From an uncultured Oscillospiraceae bacterium (GTDB lineage Bacteria; Bacillota; Clostridia; Oscillospirales; Oscillospiraceae), in NCBI GenBank assembly GCA_910584835.1, contig CAJUEG010000002.1, positions 1-64,000 of the forward strand: 64,000 bases of DNA, read 5' to 3'. A program made the position numbers and the translations under genes. Below the pieces are notes generated by a model. It worked only from the letters and a program-made list of their open reading frames with translations, was not told where the DNA came from and made no database searches. Position 1 is the stretch's first letter. Each line of letters opens with the position of its first letter. Below are positions 24,432 through 33,351 of the stretch, piece after piece.

Positions 24432-24467
24432 CGCGGCCCCCTCCGCCCGCAGGGTCCGGGGGCCGCG
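24432..24467 (+). terminator. Hairpin after azlD
   Basis: CGCGGCCCCC pairs with GGGGGCCGCG around a 16-nt loop, 6 nt past the azlD stop. There is no T-run, so termination is uncertain. Confidence 0.4.
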
Positions 24468-24479
24468 TGAATTTGCCTC

Positions 24480-24507
24480 TTGCAATTTCACGCAAGTGTG
24501 TTACAAT
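24480..24507 (+). promoter_or_regulatory. Promoter for the oligopeptide ABC operon
   Basis: TTGCAA (24480-24485), 16-bp spacer, TACAAT (24502-24507), 62 nt upstream of the start codon. A small CAACTG/CAGTTG dyad lies in the leader. Confidence 0.65.
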
Positions 24508-24569
24508 GAAGCCCGACAACTGAATAAAGACAGTTGCGAGAAATGCAGTCAAGGAAAGGAAGAAGCAAA

Positions 24570-26156
24570 ATGCCCAAGCTCAGGAAACGGGCCCTTTTGC
24601 TGCTGGCCGCACTTGCCATGCTGGCGGTTTCACTGTACGGATGCAGTACGGGAGACACGCAGCCCACCCCCCCCGGGGGCGTGAGCGACAGCGGGAGCGA
24701 GGCGTCCGCTGCACAATCGGGCGAGTTACCCAAAGGGAACTCAGTCACGGTAGGTATCGCACAGGATTTGAGCAACCTCGACCCCCAGCTGGCCGCCACG
24801 GCCGGCGTGCGCGAGGTACTGTTCAACATCTTCGAGGGACTGGTGAAAGCCAGCCCCGACGGCTCCCTCACCGGGGCCATCGCCAGTGACTATGAGATCT
24901 CTGAGGACGGAACAACGTACACCTTCACCCTGCGGGAGGGCGTGACGTTCCACAGCGGAGAGGCCGTCACCGTCGAGGATGTGGTCTATTCCCTGGAACG
25001 CTGCGCCGGATCGGAGAACGATGGAACGCCTCTGGTCTCGGCGTTTTCTAATGTCTCCAAGATCGAGGCCGACGGCGGCGGCCGCGTGGTCATCACCCTG
25101 GCCGAGCCCAGCACCGAGTTCATCAACGCCCTTACCTCCCCCATCATCCCCAAGGATTCCGGCCCCACCATCACCCAGACCATGGTGGGCACCGGCCCCT
25201 TCCAATTCGTCTCCTACACCCCCCAGGACAGCCTGGTGGTGGAGAAGTACGGCGGCTACTGGAACCAGGAAAAGGCCGCCAAGCTGGATAAGGTGACCTT
25301 CAAAATCATCCCCGACGTGAACTCCCTGGTCATCGGCCTGAAGGGGGGGACGCTGGACATGGTGGTCCACCTGCCCAACACCCTGCTGCCCGAGGTGGAG
25401 AAGGACTTCACCGTCCACCAGAACACTATGAACCTGGTCCAGGCGCTGTACCTGAACAACGCCGTGGAGCCCTTTGACAACGAGCTGGTCCGCCAGGCCA
25501 TGTACTACGCCGTCAATGTGGACGAGATCATCGACTTCGTGTGCAACGGCGCAGGGGTGGCCACCGGCACCAGCATGTACCCCGCCCAGGCAAAATACTT
25601 TATGCCCGAGCTGGCGGAAAACTACAAGCAGGACGTGGACAGGGCCAAGGAGCTCCTGGCCCAGGCGGGCTACCCCGACGGGTTCTCCATGACCATCACC
25701 GCCCCCTCCAACTACGCCCAGCACATGGACACCGCCCAGGTGCTCATCGAGCAGCTGAAGGCGGTGGGCATCACCGCCGAGCTGATTCCCGTGGAGTGGC
25801 AGACCTGGGTGGACGACGTGTACCGGGGCCGGAACTACCAGTCCACGGTGTGCGGCATCGCCGCCGACGACATGACCGCCCGGGAGATGCTGGTGCGCTA
25901 CATGAGCGACAACCGCAAGAATTTCATCGCCTTCAGCGATCCGGAGTACGACGACGTGATGGCCAAGGCCATGGCTTCCACCGACGACGGGGAGCAGACG
26001 GCGCTGTACAAGCGGGCGCAGGAGATTCTCAACGAGCGGGCGGCCAGCCTGTGGATTCAGGACATGTGCGAGCTGGCGGTGACCAACCCGGCGCTGGACG
26101 GCTTCACCTTCTACCGCACCTATGTCATCGACATGTCCACCGTCTACTTCAAATAA
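24570..26156 (+). CDS. Peptide ABC transporter substrate-binding lipoprotein (family 5)
   Basis: A 528-residue SBP_bac_5 protein. The signal peptide (KLRKRALLLLAALAMLAVSLYGC) ends in a lipobox, so Cys-22 or so would be lipidated and hold the protein on the outer face of the membrane. Family hallmarks: NLDPQLAATAGVREVLFNIFEGLVK, DGTTYTFTLREGVTFHSGE, GTGPFQFVSY and LVRQAMYYAVNVDEII. It should capture peptides, or another family 5 ligand such as a nickel chelate or opine, for DppB-DppC. ATG 24570 follows AAGGAAAGGAAG. First gene of a five-gene operon. Confidence 0.92.
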   Translation: MPKLRKRALLLLAALAMLAVSLYGCSTGDTQPTPPGGVSDSGSEASAAQSGELPKGNSVTVGIAQDLSNLDPQLAATAGVREVLFNIFEGLVKASPDGSLTGAIASDYEISEDGTTYTFTLREGVTFHSGEAVTVEDVVYSLERCAGSENDGTPLVSAFSNVSKIEADGGGRVVITLAEPSTEFINALTSPIIPKDSGPTITQTMVGTGPFQFVSYTPQDSLVVEKYGGYWNQEKAAKLDKVTFKIIPDVNSLVIGLKGGTLDMVVHLPNTLLPEVEKDFTVHQNTMNLVQALYLNNAVEPFDNELVRQAMYYAVNVDEIIDFVCNGAGVATGTSMYPAQAKYFMPELAENYKQDVDRAKELLAQAGYPDGFSMTITAPSNYAQHMDTAQVLIEQLKAVGITAELIPVEWQTWVDDVYRGRNYQSTVCGIAADDMTAREMLVRYMSDNRKNFIAFSDPEYDDVMAKAMASTDDGEQTALYKRAQEILNERAASLWIQDMCELAVTNPALDGFTFYRTYVIDMSTVYFK

Positions 26157-26227
26157 TCCACAACAGGGCGGGATGGCCGCGGCCGTCCCGCCCTGTTTCA
26201 TGCGGAAAGAAAGGGGGGCTTGTCCCC

Positions 26228-27169
26228 GTGGGAAAAGCGGTGCTGAAACGGCTGGGGCTGCTCCTGGGCACCCTGCTGCTGGTGAGCGTACTGGCCTTCG
26301 CGGCCTTTTCCGTCATCCCCGGCGACCCCACCGGCGCCGTGCTGGGCATCGAGGCCACCGACGAGCAGATCGCCGCCTTCCGGGCTCGGCAGGGGCTGGA
26401 CCTGCCCGTCTGGCAGCGGTATCTCAGCTGGCTGTCCGCCTTTGTGGCCGGCGACTTCGGCCAGTCCTATAAGTATGATATGACCGTAGGCCAGCTCATT
26501 GCCCCCAAGGTGGGCGCCACCCTCACCCTGGCGGCCATCGCCTTTGCCCTGATCCTGCTCATCTCCCTGCCCCTGGGGCTGATCGCCGCCCGGCGGCCGG
26601 GGGGGCTGGTGGACCGGGCGGTCACCGTGCTCACCCAGGTCACCATGTCGGTGCCCAACTTCGTCATGGGCATCGCGCTGATGTACCTCTTTGCCCTGGT
26701 GCTCCACTGGTTCCAGCCGGAGTACATCCCCCCGGAGCAGGGGCTGTGGCCCCATCTCCGCTTCATGGTATTCCCCGCCCTGGCGGTGGCCCTGCCCAAG
26801 AGCGCCATGACGGTGAAGCTCCTCCGGGGCTCCATCCTGGGGGAGCTGGGCCAGGACTACATCCGCACCGCCTACAGCAAGGGCAACAGCCGGGGCTCCG
26901 CCCTGCGGCGGCACGTGCTGCGCAACGCCATGATCCCGGTGGTCACCTTCCTGGCCATGGCCATCGGCGATATCATGGCCGGCTCCATCGTAGTGGAGCA
27001 GGTGTTCGGCGTCCCCGGCCTGGGTCGGGTGCTCATCTCGTCCATCAACAACCGGGACTACCCGGTGGTCCAGGCCATTGTGGTGCTGCTGGCCGCGGCG
27101 GTGGTGGGGTGCAACTTCCTGGCCGACCTGCTCTACCGGGTGATGGACCCCCGGATCGAAGGGACGTAG
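26228..27169 (+). CDS. Peptide ABC transporter permease, DppB/OppB type
   Basis: A 313-residue permease with six helices and the BPD_transp_1 domain. Typical features: FSVIPGDPTGAVLG after helix 1, GDFGQSYKY, the EAA-loop segment RTAYSKGNSRGSALRRHVLRNA and VVEQVFGVPGLGRVLISSI. The start is GTG 26228, with AAGGGGGG upstream. The stop TAG lies in the first bases of a family 1 repeat, which separates it from the second permease by 156 bp. Confidence 0.9.
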   Translation: MGKAVLKRLGLLLGTLLLVSVLAFAAFSVIPGDPTGAVLGIEATDEQIAAFRARQGLDLPVWQRYLSWLSAFVAGDFGQSYKYDMTVGQLIAPKVGATLTLAAIAFALILLISLPLGLIAARRPGGLVDRAVTVLTQVTMSVPNFVMGIALMYLFALVLHWFQPEYIPPEQGLWPHLRFMVFPALAVALPKSAMTVKLLRGSILGELGQDYIRTAYSKGNSRGSALRRHVLRNAMIPVVTFLAMAIGDIMAGSIVVEQVFGVPGLGRVLISSINNRDYPVVQAIVVLLAAAVVGCNFLADLLYRVMDPRIEGT

Positions 27170-27296
27170 CGCGGCGATAGGCACGCAGGGGAGCTTGGAG
27201 CGGAGCGAAAGCAAAAGCCTGAGACCCATTTGATGGGGCCGGGTTTTGTTTGAGACGCAGCGAAAGCGACCCGGCCGCGTGTCCAATGGCCGCGTG
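27167..27296 (+). repeat. Structured repeat family 1 copy inside the ABC operon
   Basis: Outer stem GGCACGC (27180-27186) with GCGTGTCC (27277-27284, one bulged T). Core GGGGAGCTTGGAGCGGAGCG, inner pairing AAGCAAAA/TTTTGTTT with a tip ACCCAT-ttg-ATGGG, then GACGCAGCGAAAGCGACCC. The 3' flank is degraded (CGCGTGATCACA). It fills most of the dppB-dppC gap. Confidence 0.75.
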
Positions 27297-27325
27297 ATCA
27301 CATCGTTTGGAAAGAGTCACGAATT

Positions 27326-28132
27326 ATGAAACGGAAAAACTGGTATCTCACCATCGGCGCGGTCCTGACTGCGTTCATGCTGGCCTTCACCGCCCTGGGG
27401 CTCTTTTGGACTCCCTTCGAGCCCTCGGCCATGAGCGCCCCGGACCGAAACGCCCCGCCCTCCGCCGCCCACCCGTTCGGCTGCGACGCCTACGGGCGGG
27501 ACGTCCTCTCCCGCACCCTGGAGGGGGCGGGTTCCACCCTGACCATTGCCCTGGCGGTGCTGGCGGTGGGGGCGGCGTGCGGGCTGGCCGTCGGCGCGCT
27601 GTGCGGCTACTACGGCGGCCCCGCAGACGCGCTGGTCATGCGGCTGTGTGACACGGTGGCCGCCTTCCCCAGCGTACTGCTGGCCCTGGTGGTGCTGGCC
27701 CTCACCGGGCCGGGGAAGTATAACGTCATCGGGGCGCTGGGGGTGCTGTTCATCCCCAGCTTCGCCCGGCTGGTCCGGGGGGAGTACCTCAAGTACCGGG
27801 ACCGGGACTTTGTCCGCTCCGCCCGGCTCATGGGGGTGGGGGACCTGCGGATTATCTTCGTCCACATTCTGCCCAACATCTGGCCCACCCTTCTGTCGGG
27901 GCTGACCATCGGCTTCAACAACGCAGTGCTGGCGGAGGCCTCCATGAGCTATCTGGGCATCGGCGTCACCCCCACCGAGCCCAGCCTGGGCTACATGCTC
28001 AAGGACGCCCAGGGCTCGCTGTTCACCCTGCCTTGGTGCACCGCCTTCCCGGCGGCGGCGGTCATTGCGCTCATCCTGGGAGTCAGCCTGGTGGGCGAGG
28101 GAATCCGGGATCGAATGGGGGCGGCGTCATGA
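27326..28132 (+). CDS. Peptide ABC transporter permease, DppC/OppC type
   Basis: A 268-residue permease. AAHPFGCDAYGRDVLSRTLEGA is the typical DppC segment after helix 1, and the EAA loop reads VRSARLMGVGDLRIIFVHILPN. It pairs with the DppB-type permease to form the membrane channel. GGAAAGAGTCAC precedes the ATG. Its stop overlaps the first ATPase gene by 4 nt (ATGA). Confidence 0.9.
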   Translation: MKRKNWYLTIGAVLTAFMLAFTALGLFWTPFEPSAMSAPDRNAPPSAAHPFGCDAYGRDVLSRTLEGAGSTLTIALAVLAVGAACGLAVGALCGYYGGPADALVMRLCDTVAAFPSVLLALVVLALTGPGKYNVIGALGVLFIPSFARLVRGEYLKYRDRDFVRSARLMGVGDLRIIFVHILPNIWPTLLSGLTIGFNNAVLAEASMSYLGIGVTPTEPSLGYMLKDAQGSLFTLPWCTAFPAAAVIALILGVSLVGEGIRDRMGAAS

Positions 28133-28938
28133 TGCTGGACATCCGGGACCTGTCGGTGGTGTTTGCCGACCGGGGCGCCCCCTTCACCGCCGTGGACCGC
28201 TTTTCCCTCCAGATGGACCGGGGGGAGATTGTGGGCGTGGTGGGGGAGTCCGGCTCGGGCAAGTCCATGACCGCCCACGCCCTGATGGGCCTCATCCGCC
28301 GCTCCCAGGTGACGGTGAGCGGCTCCGCCCTGTTTGAGGGGACCGACCTGCTCTCCCTGTCCCGGGAGGAGCTGCGGCAGTATCAGGGCCGGGACCTGTC
28401 CATCATCTTCCAGGAGCCCATGACCAGCCTGAACCCCACCATGCGCATCGGAAAGCAGGTGGAGGAGTCGCTGCGCATCCACGAAAAGCTGTCCGCCGGC
28501 GAGCGAAAGGCCCGTGCGCTGGACGCCATGGCGCTGGCGGGCCTGCCCGACCCAGAGGGGCTGTACCGCCAGTACCCCCACCAGCTGTCCGGGGGAATGC
28601 GCCAGCGGGTGATGATTGCCTCCGCCCTGGTGCTGCGGCCCCGGCTGCTCATCGCCGACGAGCCCACCACCGCCCTGGACGTCACCATCCAGGCCCAGAT
28701 TCTGGAAACTTTAAAGGACATCAACCGCAGGGAGGGCACCGCCATCCTGTTCATCTCCCACGACCTGGGGGTGGTGAAGGCCCTGTGCGGCCGGGTGGTG
28801 GTGATGAAGCAGGGCAGGATCGTGGAGTCCGGGCCGGCGGACCAGGTGTTCCGCCACCCCCGGGAGGAGTACACCAAGCTGCTCATCTCCTCCCGGCCCG
28901 CCCGGAAAAAGCTGATAGGGGGTGGGGAGGATGGCTGA
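28129..28938 (+). CDS. Peptide ABC transporter ATPase, DppD/OppD type
   Basis: A 269-residue ABC ATPase. Walker [10 protein letters not shown]-loop [10 protein letters not shown], signature LSGGMRQRV, Walker [13 protein letters not shown] and the H-loop FISHDLGVV are all intact. It lacks the long C-terminal oligopeptide domain of full-length OppD (about 330 residues), ending soon after [12 protein letters not shown]. It overlaps both neighbours, so the operon is tightly coupled. Confidence 0.92.
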   Translation: MMLDIRDLSVVFADRGAPFTAVDRFSLQMDRGEIVGVVGESGSGKSMTAHALMGLIRRSQVTVSGSALFEGTDLLSLSREELRQYQGRDLSIIFQEPMTSLNPTMRIGKQVEESLRIHEKLSAGERKARALDAMALAGLPDPEGLYRQYPHQLSGGMRQRVMIASALVLRPRLLIADEPTTALDVTIQAQILETLKDINRREGTAILFISHDLGVVKALCGRVVVMKQGRIVESGPADQVFRHPREEYTKLLISSRPARKKLIGGGEDG

Positions 28939-29656
28939 GCCCATCGTGCGCATCTCTCATCTTAACAGCTGGTACGGCAGGGGAAAGGACCGAAAACAGG
29001 TGCTGCGGGACGTGTCGCTGGAGCTGGCCCCCGGCCAGGCGCTGGGCGTGGTGGGGGAGTCCGGGTCGGGCAAGTCCACCCTGGCCAAGTGCGTGCTGGG
29101 GATGGTCGCCGACATCACCGGAACGCTGGAGGTGAACAGCCCCCGGCCCCAGATGGTGTTCCAGGACCCCTACGGCTCCCTCAACCCGGCCAAGACGGTG
29201 GGCTGGATTCTGGAGGAACCCCTCCGGGCCGCCGGGGTGCGGGACCGGGGATCGCGCCGGAGCCGGGTGCTGGACTTCCTCCCCCTGGTGGGACTGGAGA
29301 AGGAGCACCTGGGGCGCAGGCCCGCCCAGCTGTCCGGCGGGCAGCGGCAGCGGGTGGCCATCGCCGCCGCCCTCATCCAGGGCAGCAAGCTCATCGTGCT
29401 GGACGAGCCGGTGTCCGCCCTGGACGTGACCCTCCAGGCCCAGATTCTGCGGCTGCTGGCCGATCTGAAGGAGCGGCTGGGGCTGTCCTACCTGTTCATC
29501 TCCCACGATTTGGCGGTGGTCTACCAGCTCTGCTCCCGGGTGGCGGTGATGACGGGGGGCGAGATCGTGGAGGAGGGAGACGCGGACCAGATCTACGACC
29601 ACCCGAAGCACCCCTACACCAAAAAGCTCCTGGACGCCTCGCTGGCGCTGGACTGA
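28931..29656 (+). CDS. Peptide ABC transporter ATPase, DppF/OppF type
   Basis: A 241-residue ABC ATPase with Walker [10 protein letters not shown]-loop [10 protein letters not shown], signature LSGGQRQRV, Walker [13 protein letters not shown] and H-loop ISHDLAVV. It is shorter than classic OppF because the C-terminal region ends at [15 protein letters not shown] start at ATG 28931 (MAEPIV), 6 nt after AGGGGGTG; it overlaps the DppD-type gene by 8 nt. Last gene of the operon; a MITE-like repeat follows 5 nt after the stop. Confidence 0.91.
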   Translation: MAEPIVRISHLNSWYGRGKDRKQVLRDVSLELAPGQALGVVGESGSGKSTLAKCVLGMVADITGTLEVNSPRPQMVFQDPYGSLNPAKTVGWILEEPLRAAGVRDRGSRRSRVLDFLPLVGLEKEHLGRRPAQLSGGQRQRVAIAAALIQGSKLIVLDEPVSALDVTLQAQILRLLADLKERLGLSYLFISHDLAVVYQLCSRVAVMTGGEIVEEGDADQIYDHPKHPYTKKLLDASLALD

Positions 29657-29660
29657 ATAG

Positions 29661-29823
29661 AGGAAGCACTGATTCAATGCGTCTGCGGCATCTTGCGGAA
29701 ATTTTGCGCCATAATTTTGTTGCGATTTCTTGAAATAAATACAATTATTCCGGCGAAATCGCGCCGCATTCTGGCGCAAAACTTCTGCGCAATCTGCTCT
29801 TGCCGATTGAATCAGTCCTTCCT
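29661..29823. mobile_element. MITE-like palindromic element, ~163 bp
   Basis: Terminal inverted repeats GGAAGCACTGATTCAAT (29662-29678) and ATTGAATCAGTCCTTCC (29806-29822) match at 16 of 17 positions. The interior is AT-richer than its surroundings and partly self-complementary (TTTTGCGCCATAAT against ATTCTGGCGCAAAA). It contains no ORF. This fits a non-autonomous insertion-sequence derivative; no clear target duplication is visible and no related transposase is in the window. Confidence 0.65.
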
Positions 29824-29858
29824 AAAAATGCCGCCCGGAGCGGGAAGCTCCGGGCGGC
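29824..29858 (-). terminator. Terminator of mrp
   Basis: GCCGCCCGGAGC and GCTCCGGGCGGC form a 12-bp stem (29830-29858), followed on the minus strand by ATTTTT. Confidence 0.85.
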
Positions 29859-29865
29859 TTCGTTT

Positions 29866-30690
29866 TTACATCTGATCCAGCGCCTGGGCCACCCCGGCCA
29901 TGGGGTTGGGGGAATACTCCTCCGCCCGGCCCTCGTCCACCGCCTTCGCCAGTTCCGGGTCAATGGGCAGCTTGGCCAGCACCGGCAGGCCCAGCTCCGC
30001 CGCCAGCGCGTCGATGGTGCTGGGGCCGAACACGGGGTGCTCCCCGCCGCAGTCCGGGCAGCGGAAGAAGGAGTAGTTCTCCACAATGCCCAGCACGGGC
30101 ACATCCAGCATCTCCGCCATGTGGACCGCCTTGGTGACGATCATGCCCACCAGGGCCTGGGGGGCGGTGACGATGACCACCCCGTCCACCGGCAGGGACT
30201 GGAACACCGTCAGCGGCACGTCCCCCGTTCCGGGGGGCATGTCCACGAACAGGTAGTCCAGCTCGCCCCACACCACGTCGGTCCAGAACTGCTCCACCGC
30301 CCCGGCGATGACGGGCCCCCGCCACACCACCGGGTCGGTCTCGTGCTCGATGAGCAGGTTCAGGCTCATCAGCTTGATGCCCCCCGCGGTGACGGCGGGC
30401 AGAATGCCGTCCTCATCCCCCAGCGCCCGCCGGTGGATGTTGAACGCCTGGGGCACCGAGGGGCCGGTGATGTCCGCGTCCAGAATGCCCACCTTCTTCC
30501 CTCGGGCTGCCATGGCGGCGGCCAGGGTGCAGGCCACGGCGGACTTGCCCACGCCCCCCTTGCCGCTGGCCACGGCGATCACCTTTTTGATGTGGGAGTG
30601 GGCGTTGGCCGGCTTGCGCAGGTCCTGGGGCTGGGTGCGCTCCCCGCAGCTCTCGCCGCAGGAGGAGCAGTCATGGGTGCACTCGCTCAT
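29866..30690 (-). CDS. mrp: Mrp/NBP35-family Fe-S cluster carrier ATPase
   Basis: A 274-residue P-loop protein. The deviant Walker A is SGKGGVGKS, followed by LDADITGPSVPQAF and a switch/Walker B region VDMPPGTGDVPLTV. An extra N-terminal Cys cluster (CTHDCSSCGESCG) and a CPDCGGEH pair in the C-terminal half are the ligands expected for cluster binding. It assembles or delivers 4Fe-4S clusters. ATG 30690 gives MSECTHDC. It is transcribed alone, divergent from padR. Confidence 0.92.
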   Translation of the reverse strand: MSECTHDCSSCGESCGERTQPQDLRKPANAHSHIKKVIAVASGKGGVGKSAVACTLAAAMAARGKKVGILDADITGPSVPQAFNIHRRALGDEDGILPAVTAGGIKLMSLNLLIEHETDPVVWRGPVIAGAVEQFWTDVVWGELDYLFVDMPPGTGDVPLTVFQSLPVDGVVIVTAPQALVGMIVTKAVHMAEMLDVPVLGIVENYSFFRCPDCGGEHPVFGPSTIDALAAELGLPVLAKLPIDPELAKAVDEGRAEEYSPNPMAGVAQALDQM

Positions 30691-30754
30691 GTTGCAACAT
30701 CTCCTTGCCTTGCCCCGCATAAAATAGGGGGCAAAAATTTTTTCAAAAAATACC

Positions 30755-30838
30755 TTGACAGGCGAGGTATCTCGTGCTATATTAAGCACACAGAGTTACT
30801 TCACCTAATGAGGTACCTAGGCACACCGGGTATCTCGC
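30755..30838 (+). promoter_or_regulatory. padR operon promoter with three candidate PadR operators
   Basis: TTGACA (30755-30760), 17-bp spacer, TATATT (30778-30783). A GAGGTATCTC-like motif occurs within the spacer (30764-30773), again as GAGGTACCTA at 30810-30819 and as GGGTATCTC at 30828-30836. One site inside the promoter and two downstream fit autorepression by the PadR protein. Confidence 0.7.
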
Positions 30839-30876
30839 CAGTCAGCAACGCCCCACGAACAAGAAAGGAGGACGCC

Positions 30877-31212
30877 ATGTCGATTTCAGCGGACACCCTG
30901 CGCGGTCACACGGACATCATTATTTTAGCACAATTGATGCGCGGGGACAACTACGGTTATGAGATCAATAAAAACATCTCGGAGTGCACCCAAGGGGAGT
31001 ATGGCTTCAAGGAGGCCACCCTATACACCGCCTTCAAGCGCCTGGAGCAGAGCGGCTTCATCGCCTCTTACTGGGGGGACGACGGACCCGGGGCCCGCCG
31101 CCGCTACTACGCCATCACCGACGAGGGCCGCAAACGCTGGGCCGAGGGCCGCCAGGAATGGGAAAACACCCGCGCGCTGCTCGACGCGCTCACATCAGCA
31201 GAGGAGGACTGA
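30877..31212 (+). CDS. PadR-family transcriptional regulator
   Basis: A 111-residue winged-helix repressor: ILAQLMRGDNYGYEINKNI, GFKEATLYTAFKRLEQSGFI and the wing RRRYYAITDEGRKRW. It has only a short C-terminal helix, as in the small PadR-s2 group. AAGAAAGGAGGACGCC precedes the ATG. It ends 3 nt before the DUF4097 gene, so it heads an operon with envelope-stress-type genes. PadR-DUF1700/DUF4097 pairs are a recurring Firmicute arrangement. Confidence 0.92.
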   Translation: MSISADTLRGHTDIIILAQLMRGDNYGYEINKNISECTQGEYGFKEATLYTAFKRLEQSGFIASYWGDDGPGARRRYYAITDEGRKRWAEGRQEWENTRALLDALTSAEED

Positions 31213-31215
31213 ATT

Positions 31216-32958
31216 ATGAAAGACATCAAGCGCAGATTTATGGATACGGTGGCCGCCCGGCTGGCCGACGCCCCCCAGTCCGCCGAAAAGGACGAGCTGG
31301 TGGAGGAGCTGGCCGACAACCTGTACCACCGCTTCCTGGACATGACCGGCGCGGGCATGGACGACGAGACCGCCTTTACCCGCTCCATGGACGACCTGGG
31401 GGACGTGGACGAGCTGCTGGCCTACCTGGGCGTGGACCCCGTCAAGGACGGCACCACCATCACCACCAAGGGCGGACAGACCCGCATTGAGCGCCCGGAC
31501 GGCCGCACCGTGGTCATCAACCACGGGGACAGCCAGCCCATCACCATCAACAGCGGGGACGGCACACCCATCACCATCAGCGCCGGGGACCCGGCTGCGG
31601 ATGCGGAGCGGGCCAAAGCGGATGAAGAAAGGGCCAAAGCGGACGAGGAGCGGGCCAGGGAGGACGAAGAAAGGGCCCGGACGGACGGGCGCGGCCAGGC
31701 CCCCCAGAGCGATCTTGACTCCATTCTGGCGGGCGTCCAGGAGGTGTGCAACGCGGCCATCGACCAGGCGAAAATCGCCATCCAGCAGGCCAAAGACGCC
31801 ATCCAGCGCCGCACCACCGTGGAAAAGGGCGACGGCCATGTGGAGGTGCGCTTCGACACCACCCCCGACGCTCCCACGCCGCCCGAGCCCCCCATGCCGC
31901 CCGAGCCTCCCACGCCGCCCGAGCCGGCCTCCGGCTGGGAGTTTGAGGCCGAGGTGGACACCGACCAGGGCCGGTTCTTCGCCGGGGCGGGGCCCAAGCG
32001 GCAGCGTGACATCATCTACGGCTTTGGCTACGACAAGGCCAAGGGCGGCTTCTTCACCCAGTGGGGCGAGTGGAAGGGCGGCCCCCAGCCGGGCTCCGGC
32101 CCCCGCTTCCAGGGGCAGGACGCCTCCATGCAGGGCAATGAGGACGGCTCCTATTCTGTGGGCGCGCTGAAGGACCTGCGGGGCATCGTGGTGCAGACCG
32201 TGGCCGGGGACGTGACCATCCACGCCAACCAGGCCCCCGACGCCGGGGTGGTCATCGACGGCGACGTGGACGACCTGGACGTGACCTGCTCCGCCGACGG
32301 GGTGCTCACCATCCGGGAGGGCCGCACCGCCTCCTCCTCCTTCTTCTCCCGCCGGGGCTTCGGCTCCGCCGATGTGGAGCTCTATCTCCCCTGCCGGGCC
32401 TGGGATCTGCTGGAAATCACCACCTCCAGCGGGGACGTGGAGCTGTACGGCGACGAGATGGACCTGGCCCAGCTTACCGTCAAAACCGCCAGCGGCAACC
32501 TCGACTGCCACCTGCGCTCCTGCGGGGAGCTGCGCTTCCACTCCGCCAGCGGCGACCTGGAGCTGTTCGGCGCCTGCGCCAGCCTCCACGCCGACACCAT
32601 GAGCGGCGATATCACCCTCCACGGCCAGATCACCGACGCCATGGTCAAGACCGCCAGCGGCGATATCGAGACCGACGGCGCGGTGGGCCGCTTCCTGGGC
32701 AGCTCCATGAGCGGCGACTTCCACGTGGAGACCTCCCAGCTGCCCCAGGTGATGGAGCTGTCCACCAAATCGGGAGACTGCGAGGCCCGCATCCCGGACG
32801 CGGGGCCCTTCACCCTGCGCTACAAGACCGTCAGCGGCGAGGTGGATTTCGCCTTCCCCTTCCGCTATCAGGGCAGCATTGCCGTCTACGGCGACGGCTC
32901 CGGCCCCTGCTATTCCATGACCACCGTCAGCGGCGACCTGTCGCTGGAGCGCTATTGA
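31216..32958 (+). CDS. DUF4097-type beta-repeat protein with N-terminal DUF1700-like helical domain
   Basis: A 580-residue protein without signal peptide or clear membrane helix. Residues 1-75 (FMDTVAARLADAPQSAEKDELVEEL) resemble the helical prefix of DUF1700/HAAS proteins. A charged stretch with repeated ADEERAK-like units (about 130-160) and a Pro-rich PPEPPMPPEPP linker (about 220-235) follow. The C-terminal 270 residues have short repeats of the type SGDVELYG, SGNLDCHL, SGDLELFG, SGDIETDG, a right-handed beta-solenoid as in DUF4097 adhesin-like proteins. Function unknown; the operon suggests envelope surveillance. Confidence 0.8.
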   Translation: MKDIKRRFMDTVAARLADAPQSAEKDELVEELADNLYHRFLDMTGAGMDDETAFTRSMDDLGDVDELLAYLGVDPVKDGTTITTKGGQTRIERPDGRTVVINHGDSQPITINSGDGTPITISAGDPAADAERAKADEERAKADEERAREDEERARTDGRGQAPQSDLDSILAGVQEVCNAAIDQAKIAIQQAKDAIQRRTTVEKGDGHVEVRFDTTPDAPTPPEPPMPPEPPTPPEPASGWEFEAEVDTDQGRFFAGAGPKRQRDIIYGFGYDKAKGGFFTQWGEWKGGPQPGSGPRFQGQDASMQGNEDGSYSVGALKDLRGIVVQTVAGDVTIHANQAPDAGVVIDGDVDDLDVTCSADGVLTIREGRTASSSFFSRRGFGSADVELYLPCRAWDLLEITTSSGDVELYGDEMDLAQLTVKTASGNLDCHLRSCGELRFHSASGDLELFGACASLHADTMSGDITLHGQITDAMVKTASGDIETDGAVGRFLGSSMSGDFHVETSQLPQVMELSTKSGDCEARIPDAGPFTLRYKTVSGEVDFAFPFRYQGSIAVYGDGSGPCYSMTTVSGDLSLERY

Positions 32959-32977
32959 TCTCAGAGGAGGGATTGTC

Positions 32978-33139
32978 ATGAGCCGATTTCGCTATCCTGA
33001 TTGTCCGGGCGGAGCGGGCTGCTCCGCCCGCCGGGGGGGCAGGGGCATGTGCTACTACTGCCAACCCGGCGCCCCCTTCGCCCTGTATCCCGACATCAGC
33101 CGGGCTGGGCTTGACCGGCTGCTCCTAGGCCGTCTGTGA
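32978..33139 (+). CDS. Cys-rich 53-residue protein
   Basis: A short ORF with a good ribosome site (AGAGGAGG, 7 nt before the ATG) lying exactly between the DUF4097 gene and pspC. Four Cys occur at 9, 15, 25 and 28 (YPDCPGGAGC and MCYYCQPG), possibly a zinc-binding pair of half-sites, followed by FALYPDISRAGLDRLLLGRL. I do not recognise the family. The tight position in the operon makes translation likely. Confidence 0.65.
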   Translation: MSRFRYPDCPGGAGCSARRGGRGMCYYCQPGAPFALYPDISRAGLDRLLLGRL

Positions 33140-33158
33140 ATTGAAAGGAGTGTTTGTC

Positions 33159-33344
33159 ATGAAGCGTCTTTACCGTACCACAGGCTCCGACGCCGTTTTG
33201 TGCGGCGTGTGCGGAGGCATCGCCCGTTACTTTGGTGTCGATCCCACAGTGGTGCGCGTGGCCACCGTCCTGCTGGTGGCCTTCGCGGGCCTGTCCCTGT
33301 GGGTGTATATCATCGCCGCCCTGATTATGCCCAAAGAGTGCTGA
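33159..33344 (+). CDS. pspC: PspC-domain membrane protein
   Basis: A 61-residue protein consisting of one PspC domain: KRLYRTTGSDAVLCGVCGGIARYFGVDPTVVR followed by a single helix (VATVLLVAFAGLSLWVYIIAALI) and MPKEC. In other bacteria PspC proteins sense or relay envelope stress. GAAAGGAGTGTTTGTC precedes the ATG. Last gene of the padR operon; it is followed by a repeat and then a terminator. Confidence 0.92.
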   Translation: MKRLYRTTGSDAVLCGVCGGIARYFGVDPTVVRVATVLLVAFAGLSLWVYIIAALIMPKEC

Positions 33345-33351
33345 ATGCCCG

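Noticed and set aside
29662..29822. Treating the palindrome as a bidirectional terminator of the ABC operon
   Set aside because: The terminal repeats lie 127 bp apart with an imperfect interior and no T-run after a compact stem, so a MITE-like origin fits better.
31860..31930. Short tandem repeats suggestive of a CRISPR-like or VNTR array
   Set aside because: They encode the PPEP-type proline linker of the DUF4097 protein. There are no spacers of constant length and no cas genes.
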